Of a DNA stretch of 64,000 nt, positions 39,240 through 49,658 are shown piece by piece (position 1 is the first letter of the stretch; each line of letters starts with the position of its first letter). The DNA is from Vibrio atypicus (GTDB taxonomy: Bacteria > Pseudomonadota > Gammaproteobacteria > Enterobacterales > Vibrionaceae). The notes beneath the pieces were generated by a model. The model saw only the letters and a list, made by a program, of their open reading frames with translations. It was not told where the DNA came from and searched no databases. The position numbers were made by a program, and so were the translations under genes. Where the stretch lies: contig NZ_BLID01000007.1 of assembly GCF_009811315.1 (NCBI RefSeq), positions 1-64,000 of the forward strand, given 5' to 3'.

Positions 39240-40346
39240 ATGGATATCGATGTTTACCTTCAAGGAATGAATAACCAGAAGTCTTCTGACCTCTATATCA
39301 CCGTAGGTGCACCTGTGCTTTATCGTGTTGATGGCGAGTTGAGGGCTCATGGCGAGAAGTTGACTCAAACTGACGTAGAAAACTTGCTCAATAGCATGAT
39401 GGAACCCGATCGTCAGCAAGAGTTCTCGACGAGTAAAGAATCTAACTTTGCGATTGTGCGTGATTTTGGCCGTTATCGTGTGTCTGCGTTTTTTCAGCGA
39501 GAGATGCCGGGTGCGGTGATTCGACGTATCGAAACGACGATTCCTACCTTTGACGAACTCCGCTTGCCAGAAGTCTTACAAGACCTTTCTATCGCGAAAC
39601 GAGGTTTAGTGCTGGTGGTGGGGGCGACAGGTTCGGGCAAGTCGACCACAATGGCGGCGATGACGGGCTATCGGAATAGTCACCGTACCGGACATATTTT
39701 GACGGTCGAAGACCCGATAGAGTTTGTGCATGAACACAAGCGTTGTATCGTGACCCAGCGAGAAGTTGGGTTAGATACGGAGAGTTATGAAATTGCTCTT
39801 AAGAACTCTTTGCGCCAAGCACCTGATATGATTTTGATTGGGGAAATTCGTTCTAGAGAAACCATGGAATACGCCATGACCTTTGCTGAGACTGGTCACT
39901 TGTGCATGGCGACCTTGCACGCCAATAACGCCAACCAAGCATTAGAACGGATACTGCACTTGGTACCAAAAGAGCAAAAAGAGCAGTTCTTATTTGATCT
40001 CTCGATGAATTTACGTGGCGTTGTAGCTCAGCAGTTGATTCGAGATAAAAATGGGCAGGGACGTCATGGTGTATTCGAAATCTTGCTCAATAGTCCAAGA
40101 ATTTCGGATCTAATTCGTCGCGGTGATCTGCATGAACTCAAGTCGACGATGGCAAAATCGAAAGAAGTGGGGATGCAGACATTTGACCAAGCACTCTACC
40201 AATTGGTGGCGGATGGTAAGATCAATGAAGAAGATGCGTTGCATAGTGCAGACTCCGCCAATGATCTCCGTTTAATGTTAAAAACTAAGCGTGGAGAAGG
40301 TTTTGGCGGAGGGGCGTTGAGCAATGTGAAGATTGATATGGGGTAG
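39240..40346 (+). CDS. pilU: PilT-like accessory retraction ATPase PilU
   Basis: A 368-residue PilT paralogue with Walker A GATGSGKST at 128-136, EDPIEFVHEHK, and DMILIGEIRS. It lacks the PilT AIRNLIRE motif (the counterpart reads PRISDLIRRGD), typical of PilU. In V. cholerae PilU works with PilT to increase retraction force. The extra C-terminal tail (Gly-rich FGGGALSN) is family typical. Confidence 0.96.
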   Translation: MDIDVYLQGMNNQKSSDLYITVGAPVLYRVDGELRAHGEKLTQTDVENLLNSMMEPDRQQEFSTSKESNFAIVRDFGRYRVSAFFQREMPGAVIRRIETTIPTFDELRLPEVLQDLSIAKRGLVLVVGATGSGKSTTMAAMTGYRNSHRTGHILTVEDPIEFVHEHKRCIVTQREVGLDTESYEIALKNSLRQAPDMILIGEIRSRETMEYAMTFAETGHLCMATLHANNANQALERILHLVPKEQKEQFLFDLSMNLRGVVAQQLIRDKNGQGRHGVFEILLNSPRISDLIRRGDLHELKSTMAKSKEVGMQTFDQALYQLVADGKINEEDALHSADSANDLRLMLKTKRGEGFGGGALSNVKIDMG

Positions 40347-40356
40347 GCGAGTGCGC

Positions 40357-40779
40357 TTACCCGTATTGAGCTTCAAACCAACTTTCAAGGATCACTACTG
40401 CTGATTGGCAGTCAACATTACCTTTGCTCAGTGCTTTATAGCCACCCATTGCAAATAGGTCAGCGCGAGCCTCTGTGGTTGATAAACGCTCATCATGCAG
40501 TTCGACCGCAACACCAAATCGACCATGTAGACGATTAGCAAATTTCTTTGCTCTCGGCGTAATAGTTTCTAAATCGCGGCCATGAAGATCCGTTGGCAAC
40601 CCCACAACAATCAAGTCGGGTTGCCACTCTTTAATTTGTTTCTCGATATCATCCCAATTTGGAATTCCATCGTTAGCTTTAAACGCTTTGAGTGGCGAAG
40701 CCGTTCCTGTGATTTCTTGACCAATTGCACTACCAATACTTTTGGTACCAAAATCAAAAGACATAATGGTTCTAGACAT
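40357..40779 (-). CDS. ruvX: RuvX/YqgF family nuclease (pre-16S rRNA processing)
   Basis: A 140-residue RNase H-like protein with catalytic Asp9 in [10 protein letters not shown], and DERLSTTEA. YqgF is essential in E. coli and acts in 16S rRNA 5' maturation; a Holliday-junction role was proposed from the fold. ATG 40779 matches the family start; the longer frame lies within yqgE. It is convergent with pilU (10 nt gap), and 43 nt after yqgE. Confidence 0.93.
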   Translation of the reverse strand: MSRTIMSFDFGTKSIGSAIGQEITGTASPLKAFKANDGIPNWDDIEKQIKEWQPDLIVVGLPTDLHGRDLETITPRAKKFANRLHGRFGVAVELHDERLSTTEARADLFAMGGYKALSKGNVDCQSAVVILESWFEAQYG

Positions 40780-40822
40780 GTTTACCTTGTTTATGTTCGT
40801 CGATGTTTTGCTTTCGCCATGA

Positions 40823-41386
40823 TTAGGCGTGGCCGACCTCACTGGAGAGCTGAGCGACATTAATACCGAGCATTTGAACGGCTTTTTTCCATCGCTCTGC
40901 TATTGGTGTATTAAAAATCACATCTGGGTCTGCTTCAATCGTCAGCCATGAATTTTCAGAAAGCTCAATTTCAAGTTGGCCAGGTTCCCAACCAGCGTAG
41001 CCTAAAGCGACCAAATACTTGTTCGGCTCTGCTTCTGTTCCCAATACGCCCAAGATATCACGAGAAGTCGTGACCGAAATGGCATCGGTCATTTGAATGC
41101 TCGATTCGTATTGGTCTTTGGGATTATGCAAGATGAAGCCTCGATCGCTTGATACAGGTCCGCCTTTAAGGACAGGCTTTTCTAAGCTATCAGAGAGCAA
41201 TTGCGGGTGATCCGATTCCACGTCGACCTGTTTAAGCATTTTGCCCACAGTGACGTCGATTGGAGCATTAATCATTAAACCCATTGCGCCTTCGTCGTTG
41301 TGCTCACACACATAGATAACGCTGCGCTGAAAATAGGGATCTTTCATCCCTGGCATAGCTACGAGAAAGTGATTGGTTAAATTCAT
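40823..41386 (-). CDS. yqgE: YqgE/AlgH family protein
   Basis: A 187-residue DUF179 protein ([38 protein letters not shown]). Molecular function is undefined; AlgH was linked to alginate regulation in Pseudomonas. ATG 41386 has GGAG 6 nt upstream; a GTG two codons earlier is less likely. It lies between gshB and ruvX, the standard order. Confidence 0.94.
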   Translation of the reverse strand: MNLTNHFLVAMPGMKDPYFQRSVIYVCEHNDEGAMGLMINAPIDVTVGKMLKQVDVESDHPQLLSDSLEKPVLKGGPVSSDRGFILHNPKDQYESSIQMTDAISVTTSRDILGVLGTEAEPNKYLVALGYAGWEPGQLEIELSENSWLTIEADPDVIFNTPIAERWKKAVQMLGINVAQLSSEVGHA

Positions 41387-41432
41387 AGACACTCCAACTT
41401 ATCTAGGGGCAAGTTGCCTTGCCCCATTTTTA

Positions 41433-42380
41433 TTATTTGTTGATGCGGCGTTCAATCGCATCCATAAGTTTGCCAGTGATTGAGATATCAAATGCTGCTT
41501 CAATTTCACGAATACAAGTTGGGCTTGTTACGTTAATCTCAGTCAGCTTGTCGCCAATCACATCTAGACCAACGAAAACCAAACCTTTTTCTTTAAGTGT
41601 AGGCGCTACAGCCTCAGCGATCTGTTTATCTGTTTCGCTAAGTGGGCGAGCTTCACCTGTACCACCTGCTGCAAGGTTACCACGTGTTTCACCTTTGGCT
41701 GGAATTCGCGCAAGACAGTAAGGCATTGGTTCGCCATCAACCACTAAAATACGTTTGTCACCATTGCTGATGTCTGGCACAAAAGTCTGCGCCATCGCGT
41801 AGTTTTGACCATGGTTAGTTAGGGTCTCAATGATCACTGATACGTTAGGATCGCCTTCTTTCACTCGGAAGATTGAAGCACCGCCCATACCATCAAGAGG
41901 CTTAAGGATCACATCACCATGTTGTTCGCGGAATGCTTTAATTTTTTCAGCTTTACGTGTCACGATGGTGGTTGGAGTCAACTCTGGGAACCAGGCCGTA
42001 AACAGCTTTTCGTTACAATCGCGTAGGCTTTGCGGCTTGTTAACGATCAGAGTGCCTTTTTCTTCTGCACGTTCAAGAATGTAAGTCGCGTAGATGAACT
42101 CAGTATCAAATGGAGGATCTTTACGCATTAAAACTGCATCAAGTTCAGAAAGCTCAATAGTTTGCTCTGATTTAAACTCGTACCAGCCTGTTGGATCTTC
42201 TTTGAGTTCGACAATTTTTGTATCGGCAACTGCAACGCCTTGATCAAGGTGAAGATCGTTCATTTCCATGTAGTGGATCTCGTAGCCGCGGCGCTGCGCT
42301 TCAAGCATCATGGCAAAGCTAGAGTCTTTTTTGATGTTAATGGACGAAATTGGGTCCATTACAATGCCTAATTTGATCAT
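41433..42380 (-). CDS. gshB: glutathione synthetase
   Basis: A 315-residue ATP-grasp enzyme joining gamma-glutamylcysteine and glycine. The N-terminal MDPISSIN motif, LKPLDGMGGASIFR ATP loop and the C-terminal INVTSPTCIREIE metal/ATP segment are conserved. It follows rsmE by 13 nt and precedes yqgE; the order dns-rsmE-gshB-yqgE-ruvX fits Vibrio and E. coli. Confidence 0.98.
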   Translation of the reverse strand: MIKLGIVMDPISSINIKKDSSFAMMLEAQRRGYEIHYMEMNDLHLDQGVAVADTKIVELKEDPTGWYEFKSEQTIELSELDAVLMRKDPPFDTEFIYATYILERAEEKGTLIVNKPQSLRDCNEKLFTAWFPELTPTTIVTRKAEKIKAFREQHGDVILKPLDGMGGASIFRVKEGDPNVSVIIETLTNHGQNYAMAQTFVPDISNGDKRILVVDGEPMPYCLARIPAKGETRGNLAAGGTGEARPLSETDKQIAEAVAPTLKEKGLVFVGLDVIGDKLTEINVTSPTCIREIEAAFDISITGKLMDAIERRINK

Positions 42381-42393
42381 TTATTTTCTCCGT

Positions 42394-43125
42394 TTAGCCA
42401 AGATCGCCAAAGCGAACTTGAAGGGCTGTAATTGCGGTAAGAGCCGCTGTCTCGGTGCGCAACACTCGCGGACCAAGTAGCGTCTCTTCAAATTTGTACT
42501 CTTGGGTCATGTCGATCTCTTCTGCGGACAACCCACCTTCTGGGCCAATCAATAGGCGTACTTTTTCGACTGGCGTAGGTAACGTATTGATGGAGTATTT
42601 TGCTCTCGGGTGCAGGTTAAGCTTTAAGCCGTCGTGTTCTTCCGCACACCACTCTTCTAATTGCATCACAGGGCGAATCTCAGGCACTGTATTTCGGCCA
42701 CTCTGCTCACAAGCACTGATTGCGATTTTCTGCCATTGAGCAAGCTTCTTTTCAAAACGCTTTTGATCAAGCTTTACGCCGCAGCGTTCTGAGATAAGAG
42801 GAGTGATGGTATTCACGCCAAGCTCTACCGATTTTTGGATGGTGAATTCCATTTTATCGCCGCGAGAGATCACCTGACCGAGGTGAAGGTCTAGTGGTGA
42901 CTCAGAGCTGCGTTCAACGCGTTCAGTGAGTGTGACTTCGACGGATTTTTTGCTAACGCTAGAAATCGTAGCAGGGAACTCTGCGCCACTACCATCAAAC
43001 AGTAGGACTTCTTGCCCTTCTTTCATGCGCAATACACGACCGATATGGCCTGCCGCATCGTCACTAAGTAGCATAGTGCCAAGTTGAGTGATGGTTTCTG
43101 GGTGATAGATTCGTGGGATTCGCAT
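42394..43125 (-). CDS. rsmE: 16S rRNA (uracil1498-N3)-methyltransferase
   Basis: A 243-residue SPOUT methyltransferase starting [12 protein letters not shown]. The N-terminal PUA-like domain (1-70) precedes the knot domain (about 75-240) with [13 protein letters not shown] and [11 protein letters not shown], which form the SAM-binding trefoil knot. ATG 43125 matches the family start; the upstream ribosome-binding site is weak. Confidence 0.97.
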   Translation of the reverse strand: MRIPRIYHPETITQLGTMLLSDDAAGHIGRVLRMKEGQEVLLFDGSGAEFPATISSVSKKSVEVTLTERVERSSESPLDLHLGQVISRGDKMEFTIQKSVELGVNTITPLISERCGVKLDQKRFEKKLAQWQKIAISACEQSGRNTVPEIRPVMQLEEWCAEEHDGLKLNLHPRAKYSINTLPTPVEKVRLLIGPEGGLSAEEIDMTQEYKFEETLLGPRVLRTETAALTAITALQVRFGDLG

Positions 43126-43254
43126 TGTGTTTCGATTTCCAGCAAGAGATTTAGAGATAACCTCTAACATGGATGCTTTTAGTCGAAAAAACAAGGGGGA
43201 CAGCGAGTTTCCAATCAATAACTGGAAACTCGATTTTAGTGAATCAGTTACGCT

Positions 43255-43956
43255 TTATAGCGATTGGCAAGCAGAATAAACAAAGGGGTTATGGTTGCCT
43301 TGGATTTTGAAAATGCGCTTTTCTCGTTCACATTCCCATGCATCGACGGGGAACTGTTTATTCCAAGCATTCATTAGCTGAGTCTGCGGCTTAGATAACT
43401 TAAATCCGTACTCTTTACTCATGTAAAGGTAAGTACGAGCAATCGAGCCCTTAGCGCGGTCGGGTGGCATAACTTTGCGCTGCTTAAAGTTAACTTGCAT
43501 TTCACAACGGCCGTAGCTGACACCATCAACCCCGTTCCACTGACTAAAGTTGTAGTTAGAGCGATCGCCGTTCACTTCACCAATGGCTGGAGTCAGATTA
43601 TGTAGATCCGCTTCCATTGATTTAAAGACTTTATCATTCTTAGTGCAGTTTTTTCGTCCGCCAGTCTGCCAACACTGGCGCTGGTGGCCAAATTGCCATG
43701 CTGGGACAACATGCTCCCATTCTATTCGAGAGGCTCGTTTTTCTTGCTTGCGGACTTTGTAGCCACAAGAATTTAAATCGGGAATGCCTTTCTTTCCTTG
43801 CCACTGAATATCACAGCCGCAATAGAAACTGGTTGGATGGTCGGCATAAATTTTAACTGCTTCTTTTTTCGCTTTAGAGAACGAAGAGGGGGGCGCAGCG
43901 GTAGACAGGGCGGAGAACAAACCAGCGAACAGCGTGAGTAATATCAGTTTTTTCAT
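43255..43956 (-). CDS. dns: extracellular/periplasmic endonuclease I (Dns)
   Basis: A 233-residue nuclease with signal peptide (about 1-18) and an endonuclease I (EndA/Vvn/Dns) domain. The catalytic beta-beta-alpha-Me motif is [14 protein letters not shown], with the metal-binding [18 protein letters not shown]. Four or more Cys pairs (CGCDIQ, RQCWQ, KNC) fit the disulfide-rich secreted form. It degrades extracellular DNA; in V. cholerae Dns limits natural transformation. ATG 43956 gives a correct signal peptide. A longer frame is not supported. Confidence 0.95.
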   Translation of the reverse strand: MKKLILLTLFAGLFSALSTAAPPSSFSKAKKEAVKIYADHPTSFYCGCDIQWQGKKGIPDLNSCGYKVRKQEKRASRIEWEHVVPAWQFGHQRQCWQTGGRKNCTKNDKVFKSMEADLHNLTPAIGEVNGDRSNYNFSQWNGVDGVSYGRCEMQVNFKQRKVMPPDRAKGSIARTYLYMSKEYGFKLSKPQTQLMNAWNKQFPVDAWECEREKRIFKIQGNHNPFVYSACQSL

Positions 43957-44033
43957 AATCAGAGTGTTAGAAAAGTATGAGTAAATACAGTCTAACACGC
44001 ATGGATGGACGAAATTATTGAGAAAAGGCTGAA

Positions 44034-44531
44034 TTATGAAAGTTGCTTACCACTAAAGCTCAATGTTTGTTGGCACTGCTGACAGCGGTAACTGGCTTGA
44101 TTGCGCATCACTTTGTTGTGGCGTCGGATCGTTAAAGGGTAAGTCGTGCAGCCGCAGATATATTCGAAGGTTTTGCCTTGGACTGAGGCGATTTCGAAGC
44201 TATGAGTGGTTCGTGCAGGAATCTTGAATACAGACTCCATCACTCCTTTCCACTCTTTACCATGAGGTCTGACTCGGCCATAGACTTGATAGGTAATGAG
44301 ATGAGCAACTTCGTGAGGAATCACTTCTGAGATGAAAGCTTGTTGGTTTTCTTCGAACAATACAGGGTTTAACCGAATCTCGTTTAGCTGCAAGTAGGCT
44401 TTACCCGCTGCTTTGCCACGTAGTTTGTAGTTAAGTTTTGGCTGAGGAAATGTGCGTTTGAAAGTGAACTGAGCCTGCTGGATGCAGTCAGCAATCACTT
44501 TATGTGCACGATAATTGAGTTCAGAATCCAC
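44034..44531 (-). CDS. sprT: SprT family zinc metalloprotease-like protein
   Basis: A 165-residue SprT domain protein with zinc motif HEVAH in [10 protein letters not shown] and a C-terminal zinc ribbon (CGC...CQQC). I chose GTG 44531 because AGGAG (44537-44541) precedes it at 5 nt and the resulting length equals E. coli SprT. A longer frame to 44579 would include a terminator-like hairpin. That hairpin with its T-rich tail abuts this ribosome-binding site, which is unusual. Function is uncertain; eukaryotic relatives cleave DNA-protein crosslinks. Confidence 0.88.
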   Translation of the reverse strand: MDSELNYRAHKVIADCIQQAQFTFKRTFPQPKLNYKLRGKAAGKAYLQLNEIRLNPVLFEENQQAFISEVIPHEVAHLITYQVYGRVRPHGKEWKGVMESVFKIPARTTHSFEIASVQGKTFEYICGCTTYPLTIRRHNKVMRNQASYRCQQCQQTLSFSGKQLS

Positions 44532-44541
44532 AACCACTCCT

Positions 44542-44573
44542 AAATAAACGCCCCAGCTCAAATGGCTGGGGCG
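44542..44573 (-). terminator. terminator of the DUF2189 gene, abutting the sprT RBS
   Basis: On the minus strand, CGCCCCAGC, loop CATTTGA, GCTGGGGCG (9-bp perfect stem), then TTTATTT. The tail touches the AGGAG of sprT. It could end DUF2189 transcription or act as an attenuator for sprT. Confidence 0.8.
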
Positions 44574-44600
44574 CATCATAGATCGAAATGGCTTAGCTTG

Positions 44601-45398
44601 TTAAGTGTGATGTTTTTTCTTGATGATTTCATGGTAAGCATGCCAAGTACCGTATCCTAAAATAGGCATAGTAAACAGCATACCAATTCCGTAAGTAGCA
44701 AAGCCAACTAAGATACCGCCACAGATTAGGGCCGCCCAAACAATCATCGCCGGGATATTCGATTTAACTGCGTTAAAACTGGAGAAGACTGCTGTCATCA
44801 TGTCGACTCTGCGCTCCATCATCAAAGGAATCGAAAATGCGGAGATGCTAAACACAACGCAAGCCAACACGAAACCAACGGCAGAGCCAATCACCAAAAA
44901 TGGTAGAAAATCCGTCAGTGGTGCCCCTTGCACCGATGGGTAGAGTGCATGAAGTAGAGCTGCGATTCGCATCCAAAAAATCATACAAACCGCGAGTAAG
45001 ACGGCGAAAGCCCACTGAGAGGAGGAGTTGCGGCCGATGGCTTTCATCGAATGCAGCAAGCTAGCATTATGACCTTTCTCTCTTTCCCAGCTGGCGTCGT
45101 AAAGTCCAAGTGCAAGGAAAGGGCCGATTAGCATGTAAACGACTAAACTTGGCATGACGACTAAGTGCGTGCCTTGCCATTCTACTAACAGAACGATTCC
45201 GATCGCCGCAGCCATGAAGCAGATACCGTAAAAGGCGCTAATCAACGGCATTCTGACAAAGTCATGCAGGCCGAGAGAGAGCCAGTGAAATGGTGCGGAA
45301 ATGCTTACTTGGTTGCAGGGAATGGTCCGAGCGTATTCTGTATCTGGGACTTCTTTTTGTTTATCTTTGAAGTCATCTGGATTCACCGTACGAGGCAT
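44601..45398 (-). CDS. DUF2189 domain integral membrane protein
   Basis: A 265-residue inner-membrane protein of the DUF2189 family with about six hydrophobic helices. A cytoplasmic N-terminal segment of ~30 charged residues precedes the HWLSLGLHDFVRMPLISAFYG entry motif. No catalytic motif is visible and the function is unknown. A terminator follows, and ~270 nt separate it from metK upstream, so it is probably a single-gene unit. Confidence 0.87.
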   Translation of the reverse strand: MPRTVNPDDFKDKQKEVPDTEYARTIPCNQVSISAPFHWLSLGLHDFVRMPLISAFYGICFMAAAIGIVLLVEWQGTHLVVMPSLVVYMLIGPFLALGLYDASWEREKGHNASLLHSMKAIGRNSSSQWAFAVLLAVCMIFWMRIAALLHALYPSVQGAPLTDFLPFLVIGSAVGFVLACVVFSISAFSIPLMMERRVDMMTAVFSSFNAVKSNIPAMIVWAALICGGILVGFATYGIGMLFTMPILGYGTWHAYHEIIKKKHHT

Positions 45399-45613
45399 AA
45401 ATCCTCCTTGATCGATTCTCTACGTTGACTAAATTCGTTGGCAAATTTAGCGTTTGATACTCGATGCCCGGCTTGGCGACGTCATGATGTAAGCGGCGCA
45501 TCAATTACTGCTTACGAATGGCGATCCTATTTAGATCGTTTCGTTAACATATTGTTAACTATTGACGCCATGGCAAAAAAATACAAATTTCTGAACACTT
45601 TTTATGCGTATTA

Positions 45614-45643
45614 AAAAAGGCTTCTGGTTACCCAGAAGCCTTT
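45614..45643 (-). terminator. terminator of metK
   Basis: Hairpin AAAGGCTTCTGG-gtta-CCAGAAGCCTTT with T6 on the minus strand, ~30 nt after the metK stop. Confidence 0.92.
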
Positions 45644-45671
45644 GGAAATAAGCTAAGTGTTTGTACTTAAA

Positions 45672-46826
45672 TTATTTAAGACCTGCGAACGCACGTAGTT
45701 CAGCTGCTTTGTCCGTTGCTTCCCAAGGGAACTCTTCACGTCCAAAGTGACCGTATGCTGCAGTCTTTTTGTAGATAGGTTGAAGAAGGTTTAGCATCTC
45801 TTGTAGACCATATGGACGTAGATCGAAGTGCTGGCGTACTGCTTCAACGATGATCTCTTGTGCTACTTTCTCTGTGCCGAATGTCTCAACCATGATAGAC
45901 GTTGGATCAGCAACACCGATAGCGTAAGACAATTGAATCTCACAACGATCTGCTAAACCAGCGGCAACGATGTTTTTCGCTACGTAACGCGCAGCGTATG
46001 CTGCAGAGCGGTCAACTTTTGATGGATCTTTACCAGAGAATGCACCACCACCGTGACGAGCTGCGCCGCCGTAGGTATCTACGATGATCTTACGACCTGT
46101 TAGACCACAATCACCCATTGGACCACCGATTACGAAACGGCCGGTTGGGTTGATGAAGAAGTTAGTCTCTTTGTTGATCCACTCTGAAGGTAGTACTGGT
46201 TTGATGATCTCTTCCATTACAGCTTCACGTAGGTCTGGTGTAGAGATTGAATCACAGTGCTGAGTTGAAAGTACAACTGCATCGATACCAACAATTTTAC
46301 CTTGGTCGTATTGGAAAGTTACCTGAGATTTTGCATCAGGGCGCAACCAAGGAAGAGTGCCGTTTTTACGAACTTCAGCTTGTTTTTGAACAAGACGGTG
46401 AGAGTACGTGATAGGCGCAGGCATTAGGATTTCAGTTTCGTTTGTCGCGTAGCCGAACATGATACCTTGGTCACCAGCACCTTGTTCTTTAGGGTCTGAC
46501 TTATCAACACCTTGGTTGATGTCTGGAGATTGCTTACCAATGGTGTTAAGAACAGCACAAGAGTCAGCGTCAAAACCCATATCTGAGTGTACGTAGCCGA
46601 TTTCACGAACCGTTTCACGCGTTAACTCTTCGATATCTACCCATGCTGAAGTAGTGATTTCACCACCAACCATGACCATGCCGGTCTTAACGTAAGTTTC
46701 ACACGCTACACGCGCTTTCGGGTCTTGTTCTAGAATCGCATCAAGAACAGCATCAGAGATTTGGTCTGCAATTTTATCTGGATGACCTTCTGATACCGAC
46801 TCAGAAGTGAACAGGTGCTTAGCCAT
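45672..46826 (-). CDS. metK: S-adenosylmethionine synthetase
   Basis: A 384-residue enzyme that makes SAM from methionine and ATP. The N-terminal [19 protein letters not shown], the [15 protein letters not shown] loop and [19 protein letters not shown] phosphate loop are all present. The GGAG site lies 5' of ATG. Three consecutive met-boxes upstream (46900-46923) indicate MetJ repression, in step with metH in this window. Codon use is biased as in highly expressed genes. Confidence 0.99.
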   Translation of the reverse strand: MAKHLFTSESVSEGHPDKIADQISDAVLDAILEQDPKARVACETYVKTGMVMVGGEITTSAWVDIEELTRETVREIGYVHSDMGFDADSCAVLNTIGKQSPDINQGVDKSDPKEQGAGDQGIMFGYATNETEILMPAPITYSHRLVQKQAEVRKNGTLPWLRPDAKSQVTFQYDQGKIVGIDAVVLSTQHCDSISTPDLREAVMEEIIKPVLPSEWINKETNFFINPTGRFVIGGPMGDCGLTGRKIIVDTYGGAARHGGGAFSGKDPSKVDRSAAYAARYVAKNIVAAGLADRCEIQLSYAIGVADPTSIMVETFGTEKVAQEIIVEAVRQHFDLRPYGLQEMLNLLQPIYKKTAAYGHFGREEFPWEATDKAAELRAFAGLK

Positions 46827-46899
46827 GTTAGCTCCACTTTAATCTGGTTAATGTTGGAGATCTATAAACTCTCCAGCATTTAATAATAGTAGTAATTGT

Positions 46900-46923
46900 A
46901 GGTGTATCTACATCTAGACGTCT
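46900..46923. promoter_or_regulatory. MetJ operator (three tandem met-boxes) of metK
   Basis: Three adjacent 8-mers: AGGTGTAT (5/8), CTACATCT (5/8) and AGACGTCT (8/8 to the met-box). They lie 74-97 nt upstream of the metK start in the 317-nt metK-tkt gap. Only the metK side is expected to respond to MetJ. Confidence 0.75.
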
Positions 46924-46975
46924 ATTCTAGTTTTGATTGCTCGAATTACAAGCTCTTTTTTATTATTAGCTAAAA

Positions 46976-46987
46976 CCAAACGTTTGC
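46976..46987. promoter_or_regulatory. LacI-family-like palindrome, tkt site 1
   Basis: CCAAACGTTTGC matches the symmetric core GCAAACGTTTGC at 11 of 12 positions (palindrome CAAACGTTTG at 46977-46986). It resembles PurR or Cra operators. It lies 168 nt upstream of the tkt start. Confidence 0.45.
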
Positions 46988-47061
46988 TTGATTTGTACTA
47001 AATATGAGTAACTTCGAGATAATTGCCGTGAAAGGTACGAAATTTGTGAGCTTTTGGCTTG

Positions 47062-47073
47062 GAAAACGTTTGC
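47062..47073. promoter_or_regulatory. LacI-family-like palindrome, tkt site 2
   Basis: GAAAACGTTTGC matches GCAAACGTTTGC at 11 of 12 positions. It lies 71 nt upstream of the tkt start and 86 nt from site 1 (about eight helical turns), so looping between the two is possible. Confidence 0.45.
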
Positions 47074-47143
47074 ACAGCAAAGTTGGCTTTGAGAGAATTG
47101 TGGCCCAATTTTTTTGATTCGCTTAATGCACTCAGGAGCAGAC

Positions 47144-49138
47144 ATGTCTTCTCGTCAACATCTCGCTAATGCAATCCGCGCTCTAAGCATGGATGGTGTT
47201 CAACAAGCTAACTCTGGCCACCCAGGCGCACCTATGGGTATGGCTGATATCGCCGAAGTTCTTTGGCGCTCTCATCTAAATCACAACCCAGCTAACCCAG
47301 AGTGGGCTGATCGTGACCGTTTTATTCTGTCAAACGGCCATGGTTCAATGCTGATTTACTCTCTACTGCACCTTGCAGGTTACGAGCTATCAATTGACGA
47401 TTTGAAAAACTTCCGTCAGCTTCATTCGAAAACGCCTGGCCACCCAGAGTACGGTTATGCACCAGGTGTTGAGACAACAACGGGCCCTCTAGGTCAAGGC
47501 ATCACTAACGCTGTCGGTATGGCGCTTGCTGAGAAGACTCTAGCAGCACAATTCAACAAAGAAGGCCACGACATCGTAGACCACTTCACTTATGCATTCA
47601 TGGGTGACGGCTGTCTGATGGAAGGTATCTCCCACGAAGCATGCTCTCTAGCAGGTACGCTAGGTCTTGGTAAGCTAATCGCTTTCTGGGATGACAACGG
47701 CATCTCTATCGATGGTGAAGTGGAAGGTTGGTTCTCTGACGACACTCCTAAGCGTTTCGAAGCATACGGCTGGCACGTAATTCCAGCTGTTGATGGCCAT
47801 GATTCAGCAGCGATTGATGCTGCAATTATTGCGGCGAAGGCGGATCCTCGCCCGACGCTTATCTGTACTAAAACAGTTATCGGCTTCGGTTCACCAAACA
47901 AGTCTGGCTCTCACGATTGTCACGGTGCTCCACTAGGCGCAGAAGAAATTGCAGCGACTCGCAAGCAACTTGGTTGGGAATTTGGCCCATTTGAAATCCC
48001 TGCTGATGTGTATGCTGAGTGGGATGCAAAAGAAGCAGGCGCAGCAAAAGAAGCAGCGTGGAATGCTAAGTTTGACGCATACGCGGCGGCTTACCCAACT
48101 GAAGCAGCAGAGCTTAAGCGTCGTTTAAACGGTGAGCTACCAGCAGAGTGGGAAGAGAAAGCAAACGCAATCATTGCTGATCTTCAAGCAAACCCTGCAA
48201 ACATCGCATCACGTAAAGCTTCTCAAAATGCGCTAGAAGCATTCGGTGCTATGCTACCAGAATTTCTAGGCGGCTCTGCTGACCTTGCGCCTTCTAACCT
48301 AACCATGTGGTCTGGTTCTAAATCTGTATCAGCCGAAGATGCGTCTGGTAACTACATCCACTACGGTGTACGTGAATTTGGTATGACGGCTATCATGAAC
48401 GGTATTGCACTACACGGTGGTTTCGTACCATACGGTGCAACTTTCCTAATGTTCATGGAGTACGCACGTAATGCAATGCGCATGGCTGCTCTGATGAAAG
48501 TTCAGAACATCCAAGTTTACACGCACGACTCTATTGGTCTTGGCGAAGATGGTCCAACTCACCAACCGGTTGAGCAAATCGCTTCTCTACGTCTGACTCC
48601 AAACATGAGCACATGGCGTCCATGTGACCAAGTTGAGTCTGCAGTGGCATGGAAACTGGCAATCGAGCGTAAAGACGGCCCAACGTCGCTAATCTTCTCT
48701 CGTCAGAACCTTGCACAGCAAGAGCGTAACGAAGAGCAAGTGGCTAACATCGCGAAGGGTGGTTACATCCTGAAAGATTGTGAAGGCAAGCCAGAGCTTA
48801 TCCTTATCGCAACAGGTTCTGAAGTTGAGCTAGCAGTAAACGCTGCGGCTGAACTAACAGCTGAAGGTAAGAAAGTACGCGTAGTCTCTATGCCTGCTAC
48901 AGACGCATTCGATAAGCAAGATGCTGAGTATCGTGAATCTGTACTGCCATCAGACGTAACTGCACGTATTGCTGTTGAAGCAGGTATTGCTGACTTCTGG
49001 TACAAATATGTTGGCTTCGGTGGCAAGATTATCGGTATGACAACGTTCGGCGAATCTGCACCAGCGGGTGAGCTATTCAAGATGTTTGGTTTCACTACTG
49101 AAAATGTAGTAAACACAGCGAAAGAGCTTCTAGCTTAA
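47144..49138 (+). CDS. tkt: transketolase
   Basis: A 664-residue thiamine-diphosphate enzyme that moves two-carbon ketol units in the pentose phosphate pathway. The TPP/Mg motif [13 protein letters not shown] begins near residue 154; the [13 protein letters not shown] transketolase signature and the C-terminal domain (about 520-660) are intact. ATG 47144 ([12 protein letters not shown]) has AGGAG upstream. Its gap with divergent metK holds met-boxes and two LacI-like palindromes. A terminator follows, separating it from epd. Confidence 0.98.
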   Translation: MSSRQHLANAIRALSMDGVQQANSGHPGAPMGMADIAEVLWRSHLNHNPANPEWADRDRFILSNGHGSMLIYSLLHLAGYELSIDDLKNFRQLHSKTPGHPEYGYAPGVETTTGPLGQGITNAVGMALAEKTLAAQFNKEGHDIVDHFTYAFMGDGCLMEGISHEACSLAGTLGLGKLIAFWDDNGISIDGEVEGWFSDDTPKRFEAYGWHVIPAVDGHDSAAIDAAIIAAKADPRPTLICTKTVIGFGSPNKSGSHDCHGAPLGAEEIAATRKQLGWEFGPFEIPADVYAEWDAKEAGAAKEAAWNAKFDAYAAAYPTEAAELKRRLNGELPAEWEEKANAIIADLQANPANIASRKASQNALEAFGAMLPEFLGGSADLAPSNLTMWSGSKSVSAEDASGNYIHYGVREFGMTAIMNGIALHGGFVPYGATFLMFMEYARNAMRMAALMKVQNIQVYTHDSIGLGEDGPTHQPVEQIASLRLTPNMSTWRPCDQVESAVAWKLAIERKDGPTSLIFSRQNLAQQERNEEQVANIAKGGYILKDCEGKPELILIATGSEVELAVNAAAELTAEGKKVRVVSMPATDAFDKQDAEYRESVLPSDVTARIAVEAGIADFWYKYVGFGGKIIGMTTFGESAPAGELFKMFGFTTENVVNTAKELLA

Positions 49139-49171
49139 TACTCTTCATTTATTTTGAGTATAGAAAAGAGA

Positions 49172-49201
49172 AAACCGAGCCATTTGGCTCGGTTTTTATT
49201 T
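49172..49201. terminator. terminator of tkt
   Basis: Hairpin AAACCGAGCC-attt-GGCTCGGTTTTT with a T-rich exit, 33 nt after tkt. The A-run on the left may also serve the convergent small gene. Confidence 0.92.
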
Positions 49202-49222
49202 TGGCTTCTATGAGTTTAAGGT

Positions 49223-49459
49223 TTACTCAAACTCATTACCCCAGTTATCTTTTTCTTTGCGACCACATACTTTACACGTCACGTATCGATCCATGTCGTA
49301 GTAATGCCCACCGTTGATAAAGGTGTGAGCCATCAGCTTAACTCTTCCAAGCAATGAACGATCATTGTCGTAACTGCTCGTCTTTCTCACCAATATTTCG
49401 CTATGAGGCGTTTCTTGTGAGCAATGCTTACAAAAGTGTGTTGCTGGGTAACCAGACAT
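49223..49459 (-). CDS. small zinc-ribbon-like protein
   Basis: A 78-residue hypothetical protein with two CxxC pairs: CKHC near residue 11 and CKVC near residue 62, likely folding around one zinc. The middle is hydrophilic (SSYDNDRSLLGRVKLMAHTFINGGHYYDMDRY). I do not recognise a named family. ATG 49459 has AAGGA at 7 nt; an ATG two codons earlier sits too close to that site. It is convergent with tkt and divergent from epd. Good RBS and Cys conservation pattern support a real gene. Confidence 0.7.
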   Translation of the reverse strand: MSGYPATHFCKHCSQETPHSEILVRKTSSYDNDRSLLGRVKLMAHTFINGGHYYDMDRYVTCKVCGRKEKDNWGNEFE

Positions 49460-49658
49460 AGTCATTTCCTTTGGTTGATGAAACTAGAAAAGAAACAGCC
49501 AACAGAAAATCACCTATCTATTTCCAATCATGCATATCTCATCTATATCAATCAAGTTTTATAAAATGGAAATTTCGGCACATATCACGAACTTAATGCG
49601 CTTCTCATGGCTATCGGTTACTATTTGTGACACGAAAACAATGTAGGGCGATGGAATC

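Noticed and set aside
44532..44579. Upstream ATG start of sprT at 44579
   Set aside because: The extension would be encoded by the terminator hairpin and lacks family conservation, while GTG 44531 has AGGAG at 5 nt and gives the E. coli length.
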